5,520 nucleotides of DNA. It comes from Patescibacteria group bacterium (GTDB taxonomy: Bacteria > Patescibacteriota > Minisyncoccia > Minisyncoccales > GWA2-46-15). Below are positions 1 through 4,865 of the stretch, one piece after another. The stretch lies in contig JAHIOR010000009.1 of NCBI GenBank assembly GCA_018895125.1, positions 1-5,520 of the forward strand, given 5' to 3'. The position numbers and the translations under genes are program-made. The notes beneath the pieces are model-generated. The model saw only the letters and a program-made list of their open reading frames with translations, did no database searches and was not told the origin of the DNA. Within the stretch, counting starts at the first letter, position 1. Every line of letters starts with the position of its first letter.

Positions 1-378
1 ATCGGCAATGGGATCGTAATAAAGAATTGCCCAGCCAATACCTCTCATTAAAGCAGTGGCTTTGAAATCTTTTTGCCAGTTTTCAATCGAGCCAAAGTCA
101 GCGATTATTTTCTTTGCCAGTTCAGAATTTTCATTCAACGGCTTAGGGTCTTTAGCTAGAGCTTCGAAATAGTATTCGTGGAGTCTCATGCCGTTGAATT
201 CCCAGCCTAGTCGCCTTTTAAAGCCGGCATAATCCTGGGTTTCAGATTGCTTTAAAGCTTCTAAAAACTTGTTGGTATTATCTACATATCCTTTATAAAG
301 GGCAAAGTGAGTATTCAGAGCTTGGTCTGAAAAACCCGGCAAGCCCAACAATGAATCATAGTTTTTTACCTGATACAT
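1..378 (-). CDS. Fe/Mn-family superoxide dismutase, N-terminal 126 residues (3' end outside window)
   Basis: The product should convert superoxide to oxygen and hydrogen peroxide in the cytoplasm. The translation from the ATG at 376-378 stays open to the window edge. It shows the helical N-terminal SOD domain: an H-F-x-L-Y-x-G-Y-V-x-N-T-N motif (His24, Tyr31) and a second helix G-M-R-L-H-E-Y-Y (His67). These histidines are the expected first two metal ligands. A segment F-G-S-I-E-N-W-x-x-D-F at about residues 95-105, then G-I-G-W-A-I-L, begins the C-terminal alpha/beta domain. The D-x-W-E-H-A-Y motif with the other two ligands lies beyond position 1 and cannot be checked. Metal choice (Fe or Mn) cannot be read from this part. 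The gene lies 46 bases downstream of the transporter gene, with a possible -10 box between them. No Shine-Dalgarno is visible. The family call is firm; sodA versus sodB naming is left open. Confidence 0.9.
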   Translation of the reverse strand, partial: MYQVKNYDSLLGLPGFSDQALNTHFALYKGYVDNTNKFLEALKQSETQDYAGFKRRLGWEFNGMRLHEYYFEALAKDPKPLNENSELAKKIIADFGSIENWQKDFKATALMRGIGWAILYYDPIAD

Positions 379-415
379 ATTTTTATTAGTTAAGTTAATT
401 AATCGTAAAAATTTG

Positions 416-421
416 ATTATA
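416..421 (-). promoter_or_regulatory. Possible -10 box for the superoxide dismutase gene
   Basis: The minus strand reads TATAAT here, a perfect -10 hexamer, 37 bases before the SOD start codon and just past the transporter stop codon. No good -35 lies 16-18 bases upstream (the minus strand gives GAGTAA there), and there is no TG extension. It may be a weak or activator-dependent promoter, or chance in AT-rich DNA. Confidence 0.35.
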
Positions 422-424
422 GCG

Positions 425-1264
425 TTATTTTATCATTATTACTCCCATTATTGTCATTAAACCAGCGGCAATTTTTGTAGGCAGATTGTCTCTTTCCTTT
501 AAAAAGATTACCGCTAACAGTATGGTTAGGATAATTCCTGATTGCATGATTGGAGAAATTTGGGAAGCTAGAGCCCCTTTTTCTATGGCTGTATAAAAAG
601 CTATTGCCGAAACTACCCAAGTCAAAGCTAGAAGGAATATATTGCTCGCTGTTTTTGGCTTTAAAAAACTGTTGAATTTCTTTACTGACCTCGGATAGAA
701 AAACAACAACAATATCCCCGGCAGTAAAAATCCTATCGCTGTATAGGAAACCGCTTCAGAAAACCTCAATAAATAAGTATCGTTCACGGTTGCTAAACCG
801 CCGCAGACAGCTGCCGCTAAAGCATAGAGATTGCCGCGGTTAACTGAAAAATTCTTTAATTTGGTAACCAAAAAAATAGAAATAATAATGAACAGAGTTC
901 CGATTAGTCTTTGGATCGTCAGTATCTCTTTAAGGAAAACCGCCGAAGAAATTATGGCTACTACGGTTCCGAAACTAAAAATAATTACGGCTTGAGAGGC
1001 CTCGATTAATTTCAGAGCTTTGAATGAAAACAATGTGTTGATAGCGTATAAGATTCCTACTAAAGCAAAGTTTAAAGGATATTCTTTAATTGGAGGCATT
1101 TCAAATCCTTTCCAAATCGCAAACGATAGCGCCAGCAAAGCGCCCGATAGCTGAGTAATAATAGAGTAAGAAATCGGATCTCCGTCTTTTATCAAAATTC
1201 TCCGCAAAATATTGATGAAAGAAGCGGTAAAAATCGCTACGATTGCGTAAATAAACCAAGTCAT
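425..1264 (-). CDS. EamA/DMT-superfamily membrane transporter
   Basis: This is a roughly 279-residue integral membrane protein made almost entirely of hydrophobic segments, about ten, split into two similar halves by a short charged linker near residues 135-145 (T-K-L-K-N-F-S-V-N-R). That is the size and two-repeat build of drug/metabolite transporters of the EamA family, which move small metabolites across the cytoplasmic membrane. Other family-like features are a short charged loop L-K-E before a helix in each half (V-F-L-K-E-I-L and I-F-L-K-E-R-D). The substrate cannot be inferred from sequence. The start chosen is the ATG at 1262-1264. A TTG two codons upstream (1268-1270) would add two residues. 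The ATG fits better with a transcription start near 1277 predicted from the promoter at 1285-1313, giving a leader of about 13 bases. There is no Shine-Dalgarno. It has its own promoter and is probably not part of the isc operon. Confidence 0.88.
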   Translation of the reverse strand: MTWFIYAIVAIFTASFINILRRILIKDGDPISYSIITQLSGALLALSFAIWKGFEMPPIKEYPLNFALVGILYAINTLFSFKALKLIEASQAVIIFSFGTVVAIISSAVFLKEILTIQRLIGTLFIIISIFLVTKLKNFSVNRGNLYALAAAVCGGLATVNDTYLLRFSEAVSYTAIGFLLPGILLLFFYPRSVKKFNSFLKPKTASNIFLLALTWVVSAIAFYTAIEKGALASQISPIMQSGIILTILLAVIFLKERDNLPTKIAAGLMTIMGVIMIK

Positions 1265-1284
1265 ATACAAATCAATAATAATCC

Positions 1285-1313
1285 ATTATATTTGGATTTT
1301 AAATTCTTGCCAA
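1285..1313 (-). promoter_or_regulatory. Sigma-70-type promoter for the EamA transporter gene
   Basis: On the minus strand TTGGCA (1308-1313) is followed after exactly 17 bases by TATAAT (1285-1290). This is one mismatch from the full consensus at optimal spacing. It falls in the 56-base gap between the iscU stop codon and the transporter start. The implied transcript begins around 1277-1279, giving a very short leader. Confidence 0.75.
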
Positions 1314-1320
1314 GCAAAAG

Positions 1321-1833
1321 TTATTTCTTTTTATGGCGGAGTTGCTCCTCAAGGCTTATCCAATCATGATACCGGTGTTCAATGCCTTCTTTGGATTTCA
1401 AAATTATTTCGTGCCTTTTTTGCAGATCAAGGGAAATTTCTCTTTTGTTTTTTTGCAAGTAATCGTAAATTGCCTCGTCCAAGGCATCGGCCGCCAAAAC
1501 CGAACAGTGAATTTTAATGAGCGGCAAGCCGCCTAAGCTTTTGACAATTTTGGCGCGGTTAATTTTCAAAGCCTTATCCAGGGTTTTGCCTTTGGCCAGC
1601 TCGGTAATGGCCGAGCTCGTGGCCAAGGCCGCGACGCAACCAAAGGTTTCAAATTTGATATCTTTGATTATCTCTTTGCCTGACTTATTTTTACCAACTT
1701 TGATATAGAGCCACATCACGTCTCCGCACCGAAGATTACCAACTTTACCGACACCGTCGGCATTCTTGATTTTCCCCATGTTTTTAGGATGAAGAAAATG
1801 TCGCATTACTTTAGAAGAGTACGGAACAGCCAT
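1321..1833 (-). CDS. iscU: IscU/NifU-type iron-sulfur cluster assembly scaffold protein
   Basis: The product is the scaffold on which [2Fe-2S] clusters are built from sulfur supplied by IscS. The 170-residue protein has all the key cluster residues: Cys36 and Asp38 in R-C-G-D-V-M, Cys66 in T-F-G-C-V-A-A-L-A-T-S-S, and His109-Cys110 in I-K-I-H-C-S-V-L-A-A-D-A. The opening Y-S-S-K-V-M-R-H-F-x-x-P-K-N-M-G aligns with the family N terminus, which supports the ATG at 1831-1833 over the internal Met10. The L-P-P-V-K loop that binds the HscA chaperone in proteobacteria reads L-P-L-I-K here. A charged tail of about 40 residues (131-170) extends past the usual IscU end. The start codon overlaps the iscS stop by one base (TAATG) with no Shine-Dalgarno, implying translational coupling. 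It is the last gene of the rrf2-iscS-iscU operon. Confidence 0.94.
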   Translation of the reverse strand: MAVPYSSKVMRHFLHPKNMGKIKNADGVGKVGNLRCGDVMWLYIKVGKNKSGKEIIKDIKFETFGCVAALATSSAITELAKGKTLDKALKINRAKIVKSLGGLPLIKIHCSVLAADALDEAIYDYLQKNKREISLDLQKRHEIILKSKEGIEHRYHDWISLEEQLRHKKK

Positions 1834-3041
1834 TAAATTTTAAACGGGGACACGGCCCTTAAGTTTTTGATAACTTTAGGTAAAACTTTTAAAACATAGT
1901 TGATATCCTTTGCCGTTGTCCATCTGCCCAGAGTCAACCGCAAAGAACCGTGGGCCTGTTCGGGCTTTAAGCCAATAGCTAAAAGCACGTGGCTGGGCTC
2001 TAATTTTTCCGAAGAACAAGCAGATCCTGTTGAAGCCGCTATTCCAAGAACATCTAGGGAAAGAATAATTGATTCTCCCTCTACGAAGTCAAAAGAAAAA
2101 TTAGCATTATTAGCAAGCCTTAATTTTTGATGGCCGTTGAGCCGTGAATGAGGGATTGCAGAAATAATACCCTTGATAAGCTTATCTTTCAGTGAAGTAA
2201 GGCGTAAATTTTCTGTTGCCATTTGTTTGGCATAAATTGTCGCAGCCTTGGAAAAACCGACTATGGCAGGAATATTAACGGTTGAAGGCCTTAAACCAGA
2301 CTCGTGACTGCCTCCGTGCAAAATTGGTTCAATTTTTATTCCGGGACGGATATAGAGCAAGGCAGCTCCTTTAGGACCATAGATTTTATGCGAACTGGCC
2401 GTCAGTAAATCAATATTCATTTTATTGACATTAATGGGAATCTTGCCGAAACTTTGGCTGGCATCGGTATGGAATAAAACTCCTTTATCGCGACAAATCT
2501 TGCCTATTTTAGAAATTGGTTCAATGGTGCCGATTTCATTATTAGCATGCATAATTGAAACCAAAGTTGTTTGTTTTGTTATTGCTTTAGCAACGTCATT
2601 TGGATTAACTAGACCAAATTTATCAACTTTTAAACGGGTAACAATAAAACCAGCATGCTTCTCAAGAAAATCAGCGCTTTGCATAATACAAGGATGCTCA
2701 ATGCTGGAAATAATAATATGGCGGCCACGGTCTTTATAGCGGGCAGAATGCCCGGTATATCGATTTGCGCTATTGGCAAGAGCCACGCCCTTAATGGCTA
2801 AATTATTACTTTCACTGGCAGACCCTGTAAAAATAATTCCTAAGGGTTTAACGCCAATAATTTTTGCAATTTCTTTCCGGCTTTGTTCTAAAACACTTTT
2901 TGCTTCACGACCCAGATTATGCAAAGACATGGTATTGCCAAACTGGATAGAAAAATAGGGGAGCATTGCCCTTAAAGCCCGTTGATCAACCGGGGTGGTA
3001 GCGGCATAATCTAAATAGACTGTTTTTTTAGCTTTCGACAT
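1833..3041 (-). CDS. iscS: Cysteine desulfurase, IscS/NifS type
   Basis: This PLP enzyme converts L-cysteine to alanine and passes the persulfide sulfur to the scaffold encoded next door. The 402 residues contain the class V aminotransferase signature: Y-L-D-Y-A-A-T-T-P near the N terminus, G-S-A-S-E-S-N-N (73-80), E-H-P (115-117), N-N-E-I-G (167-171), and H-T-D-A-S-Q with the PLP-contacting Asp193 and Gln196. The Schiff-base lysine is Lys219 in S-S-H-K-I-Y-G-P-K-G. The catalytic Cys342 lies in S-T-G-S-A-C-S-S on the long mobile loop of group I enzymes, which argues for IscS rather than SufS. L-E-P-S-H-V-L and S-L-R-L-T-L-G-R follow. Compared with my recollection of the family there is an extra stretch of about 17 residues at roughly 90-106, part of it encoded by a palindrome (2735-2759). 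The start overlaps the end of rrf2 by 14 bases and the stop overlaps iscU by one base, so the operon is tightly coupled. No Shine-Dalgarno is visible. Confidence 0.96.
   Translation of the reverse strand: MSKAKKTVYLDYAATTPVDQRALRAMLPYFSIQFGNTMSLHNLGREAKSVLEQSRKEIAKIIGVKPLGIIFTGSASESNNLAIKGVALANSANRYTGHSARYKDRGRHIIISSIEHPCIMQSADFLEKHAGFIVTRLKVDKFGLVNPNDVAKAITKQTTLVSIMHANNEIGTIEPISKIGKICRDKGVLFHTDASQSFGKIPINVNKMNIDLLTASSHKIYGPKGAALLYIRPGIKIEPILHGGSHESGLRPSTVNIPAIVGFSKAATIYAKQMATENLRLTSLKDKLIKGIISAIPHSRLNGHQKLRLANNANFSFDFVEGESIILSLDVLGIAASTGSACSSEKLEPSHVLLAIGLKPEQAHGSLRLTLGRWTTAKDINYVLKVLPKVIKNLRAVSPFKI
2735..2759. repeat. 25-bp imperfect palindrome inside iscS
   Basis: The arms CGGGCA and TGCCCG are separated by GAA. 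Each is flanked by one unpaired G and then by TATA on both sides, giving ten paired positions per arm around one mismatch. It is more GC-rich than the surrounding DNA. In the iscS frame it encodes residues 95-103 (Y-T-G-H-S-A-R-Y-K), inside the apparent insertion between G-V-A-L-A and H-I-I-I-S-S. The palindrome is seen directly; calling it an inserted mobile or palindromic element is inference. Confidence 0.5.
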
Positions 3042-3429
3042 GTTTTTTAAAGATTAAATCAGCTAAAGTAGTCTTTCCAAAAGAAGATTCAAAAGACAGT
3101 TGCATTTCTTTCCAAAAGGTTTTAGCCGTACATTGACCAGACATTGGACAGCTTGTTTGGCATTTGGTTAAAAATGCTTCTTTTTCAAGCGCCATGATAA
3201 TATCACCGGCCTTAATCTTTGTTGAAGGTTTGGCTAAAGAATAACCACCACTGCTGCCTTTATGGGAGACTAAAAAACCATCGGTTCTGAGTTCTTGAAA
3301 AATCTTTTCCAAGTATTTTCTTGGAATCTTTTCCTTGGCGCTGATCTCTCTTACCGAGCAAGGTTTTTTCTCTCGGGCAAGACAAATAATCGCCCTTAAA
3401 CCATAATATGTTTTTGTTGATAGCTTCAC
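3028..3429 (-). CDS. Rrf2-family transcriptional regulator, probable Fe-S sensor (IscR-like)
   Basis: This is a 133-residue DNA-binding repressor-type protein. The first 70 residues form the Rrf2 winged helix-turn-helix: M-K-L-S-T-K-T-Y-Y-G-L-R-A at the start, the helix S-V-R-E-I-S-x-K-E-K-I-P-R-K-Y-L-E-K-I-F-Q-E-L, and the wing K-G-S-S-G-G-Y-S-L-A-K-P. Three cysteines follow at 90, 94 and 100, then T-A-K-T-F-W. This is the position of the cluster-binding C-C-C of IscR, so it probably senses Fe-S status. E. coli IscR has C-x5-C-x5-C with a histidine ligand three residues on; here the spacing is x3 and x5 and the equivalent position is Lys103. The start is a GTG (3427-3429), where the family N-terminal pattern begins. 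It leads the operon and overlaps iscS by 14 bases. The inverted repeat at 3464-3486 in its promoter suggests autoregulation. Named only by family, because the ligand set differs from true IscR. Confidence 0.9.
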   Translation of the reverse strand: MKLSTKTYYGLRAIICLAREKKPCSVREISAKEKIPRKYLEKIFQELRTDGFLVSHKGSSGGYSLAKPSTKIKAGDIIMALEKEAFLTKCQTSCPMSGQCTAKTFWKEMQLSFESSFGKTTLADLIFKKHVES

Positions 3430-3454
3430 GACTATATTTTGATTAATTAATAGT

Positions 3455-3483
3455 ATTATAGTTAATCAGACCTTATTGGTCTG
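3455..3483 (-). promoter_or_regulatory. Candidate proximal promoter (P2) of rrf2-iscS-iscU
   Basis: A perfect -10 hexamer TATAAT lies on the minus strand at 3455-3460, about 26 bases before the GTG start codon. The -35 position at 17-base spacing reads CAGACC, a poor match, and falls in the arm of the inverted repeat. That is typical of a promoter whose -35 region is occupied by a regulator. Confidence 0.45.
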
Positions 3484-3486
3484 ATT
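3464..3486. promoter_or_regulatory. Inverted repeat, candidate operator for the Rrf2 regulator
   Basis: The perfect 9-bp arms AATCAGACC (3464-3472) and GGTCTGATT (3478-3486) flank the 5-base spacer TTATT. A dimeric winged-helix regulator such as Rrf2/IscR binds palindromes of about this length. The site covers the -35 region of P2 and the predicted start of P1, a good position for repression. It has no following T-run, so a terminator is unlikely. It is not a clear match to either E. coli IscR motif type as I recall them. Confidence 0.5.
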
Positions 3487-3491
3487 TAAAC

Positions 3492-3520
3492 AGTTTAATT
3501 AATAATTAAAATCATGTCAA
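3492..3520 (-). promoter_or_regulatory. Candidate distal promoter (P1) of rrf2-iscS-iscU
   Basis: On the minus strand a perfect TTGACA (3515-3520) is followed at 17 bases by TAAACT (3492-3497), which matches four of six -10 positions. Transcription would start near 3485, inside the inverted repeat, giving a leader of about 55 bases that includes it. Confidence 0.55.
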
Positions 3521-3524
3521 GAGC

Positions 3525-3553
3525 TTGATTTTATCACTGCCATAGCTTAGAAT
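3525..3553 (+). promoter_or_regulatory. Promoter for tRNA-Thr and rpmG
   Basis: TTGATT (3525-3530) and TAGAAT (3548-3553, five of six positions) are separated by exactly 17 bases. The predicted start at about 3560 is one or two bases before the mature tRNA 5' end. Its -35 box is four bases from the oppositely oriented TTGACA of P1. Confidence 0.65.
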
Positions 3554-3561
3554 AAAACATC

Positions 3562-3634
3562 GCCCGAGTAGCTCAGGTAGCAGAGCACATTCTTGGTAAG
3601 AATGAGGTCCGCAGTGCAAATCTGCGCTCGGGCT
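3562..3634 (+). tRNA. tRNA-Thr (anticodon GGT)
   Basis: A complete cloverleaf can be drawn. The acceptor stem GCCCGAG pairs with CTCGGGC. The D stem GCTC/GAGC closes an 8-base loop. The anticodon stem CATTC/GAATG carries the loop TTGGTAA with anticodon GGT (3595-3597). The variable loop is AGGTC, and the T stem CGCAG/CTGCG closes the loop TGCAAAT. The discriminator is T and the CCA end is not encoded (the gene is followed by CAG), so a CCA-adding enzyme is needed. Two normally invariant positions are changed: by the usual numbering, the D loop AGGTAGCA gives A at 18, and the T loop has G at 55. G15, G19, C48, C56 and A58 are normal. Confidence 0.93.
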
Positions 3635-3637
3635 CAG

Positions 3638-3674
3638 AAAAAATGAAATTTTTTGCCGTAAAGCAGCAAAAAAT
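3638..3674 (+). repeat. Overlapping AT-rich inverted repeats between tRNA-Thr and rpmG
   Basis: ATTTTTTGC (3648-3656) pairs perfectly with GCAAAAAAT (3666-3674) across a 9-base loop. The same T-run can instead pair with AAAAAAT at 3638-3644, so the two hairpins exclude each other. A classical terminator would have its U-run after a GC stem, which is not the case here. A processing site between the tRNA and the mRNA is possible but unproven. Confidence 0.35.
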
Positions 3675-3723
3675 ATTCTTTGTCATAAGGAAAATTTATA
3701 AAGACAAATAAAATATTATTAAC

Positions 3724-3885
3724 ATGGCAGTTAAAAAACCTCACCTCAAAATCCAGTGTTCAAAGTGTAAACGGATAAATTACTTTACTAAAAAGTCAAA
3801 AGCCGTTGCTGAAAAAAAACTGGAAATGAAAAAGCATTGTAAATGGTGTAAAGTTCACACCCTTCACAAAGAAGCAAAGCGCTAG
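3724..3885 (+). CDS. rpmG: 50S ribosomal protein L33
   Basis: This is a small, basic 53-residue protein of the large ribosomal subunit. The sequence follows the family from end to end: M-A-V-K-K at the start, then I-Q-C-S-K-C-K-R-I-N-Y-F-T-K-K, then K-L-E-M-K-K-H-C-K-W-C-K-V-H-T-L-H-K-E-A-K-R. Four cysteines (12, 15, 39, 42) form two C-x2-C pairs, the zinc-binding C+ form. The length is normal for L33. It starts at an ATG without Shine-Dalgarno in a very AT-rich leader. It lies about 90 bases after tRNA-Thr, apparently on the same transcript, and 14 bases before obg, so ribosome parts and a ribosome-assembly GTPase appear to be co-expressed. Confidence 0.95.
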   Translation: MAVKKPHLKIQCSKCKRINYFTKKSKAVAEKKLEMKKHCKWCKVHTLHKEAKR

Positions 3886-3899
3886 ATCCCATTGTCTCA

Positions 3900-4865
3900 A
3901 TGCTAATTGATGACATTAAAATCACAGTTAAAGCTGGTAAAGGCGGGGATGGCGCCGTGGCTTTTAATAAGAACCGAATGTCCTTGGGGCCAACCGGAGC
4001 AGATGGGGGCAAGGGCGGCAGCATCTACCTTGAAGGAATTTCTAATTTAAGCAGTCTTAATCAATTCCGCTACAAAAAAATAGTTACAGCTGAAGACGGT
4101 AAAAACGGCAAGGGTCAGTTTAACGACGGCCGAGATGCTGATGACTTAATCCTCAGAGTGCCAGTCGGAACCGTTGTATATAATCTAACCACCAACGAAG
4201 GACAAGAAATTATCAGCCTTGGCCAACGCCTTTTAATAGCTAAAGGGGGACAGGGAGGCAAGGGCAACTTTAAATTCAGATCTTCAACCAATACTACCCC
4301 AAAACAATTTCAGGAAGGCGCAATAGGCCAAGAGTTTGAATTAAGACTTGAATTAAAGCTGATTGCTGACGTTGGCCTGATTGGTTTGCCTAATGTTGGT
4401 AAATCAAGCTTGCTCAACGAGCTCACCAATGCTAAAAGCAAAGTGGCTAACTATCCTTTTACCACTCTTGATCCAAATTTAGGAACATATTATGAATTAA
4501 TTTTAGCCGACATCCCCGGCCTAATCGAAGGAGCTTCAACTGGCAAGGGATTGGGTATTAAATTTTTACGTCATGTTGAGCGGACCAAAACGCTTTTTCA
4601 TTTGATCTCGGCTGAATCCACAGACCTGCTTAAAGATTATCAAACAATTAGAGATGAGCTGGCTGCCTACAATCCCAAGTTATTATCAAAGACTGAATAT
4701 GTTTTTTTAGCTAAAGCTGATTTACTAAAACCCGAAGAAGCTGGCGAAAAGTTAAAGCAATTAAAAAAGGCCAATAAGCAAGTAATGGCTATCTCGATTA
4801 TTGACGAAGAAAGTCTTGGTTTGGTCAAAAAAATCCTGAACCAACTCATAGAAGAAAAACATTGA
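3900..4865 (+). CDS. obg: Obg/CgtA-family ribosome-associated GTPase
   Basis: This GTPase acts in 50S subunit assembly and stress signalling. The N-terminal Obg domain (about 1-155) shows the glycine-rich pattern V-K-A-G-K-G-G-D-G-A-V-A-F, then G-P-T-G-A-D-G-G-K-G-G and A-K-G-G-Q-G-G-K-G-N. The G domain has G1 G-L-P-N-V-G-K-S-S (162-170), G2 F-T-T-L-D-P-N-L-G (187-195) and G3 D-I-P-G (204-207). The G4 motif, normally N-K-x-D, reads A-K-A-D (271-274), and G5 is probably A-I-S-I near 297-300. At 321 residues it ends soon after the G domain and lacks the C-terminal OCT domain of some relatives. The ATG at 3900 places M-L-I-D-D-I-K-I at the usual family start. No Shine-Dalgarno precedes it. It follows rpmG by 14 bases and ends in TGA, with no obvious terminator before the tRNA-Trp promoter region. 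Confidence 0.96.
   Translation: MLIDDIKITVKAGKGGDGAVAFNKNRMSLGPTGADGGKGGSIYLEGISNLSSLNQFRYKKIVTAEDGKNGKGQFNDGRDADDLILRVPVGTVVYNLTTNEGQEIISLGQRLLIAKGGQGGKGNFKFRSSTNTTPKQFQEGAIGQEFELRLELKLIADVGLIGLPNVGKSSLLNELTNAKSKVANYPFTTLDPNLGTYYELILADIPGLIEGASTGKGLGIKFLRHVERTKTLFHLISAESTDLLKDYQTIRDELAAYNPKLLSKTEYVFLAKADLLKPEEAGEKLKQLKKANKQVMAISIIDEESLGLVKKILNQLIEEKH

Noticed and set aside
1521..1532. 12-bp inverted repeat GCGGC-AA-GCCGC in iscU
   Set aside because: It encodes the conserved G-G-L-P stretch; a chance palindrome in coding DNA.
1594..1625. GC-rich inverted repeat AGCTCGG/CCGAGCT with flanking GGCC within iscU
   Set aside because: It encodes the normal conserved IscU segment around S-S-A-I-T-E-L-A with no insertion, so it is explained by coding sequence and codon choice.
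1900..2739. Open frames on the plus strand across iscS
   Set aside because: They lie opposite a strongly conserved gene, lack recognisable motifs, and their products are explained as antisense shadows.
3464..3486. Inverted repeat as a transcription terminator
   Set aside because: There is no T-run after the stem on either strand, and it lies upstream of both divergent transcription units, where nothing needs terminating.
3680..3719. Separate promoter for rpmG (TTGTCA with downstream TATAAA or TATTAT)
   Set aside because: Spacings of 11 and 28 bases are incompatible with a sigma-70 promoter; transcription from the tRNA-Thr promoter is simpler.
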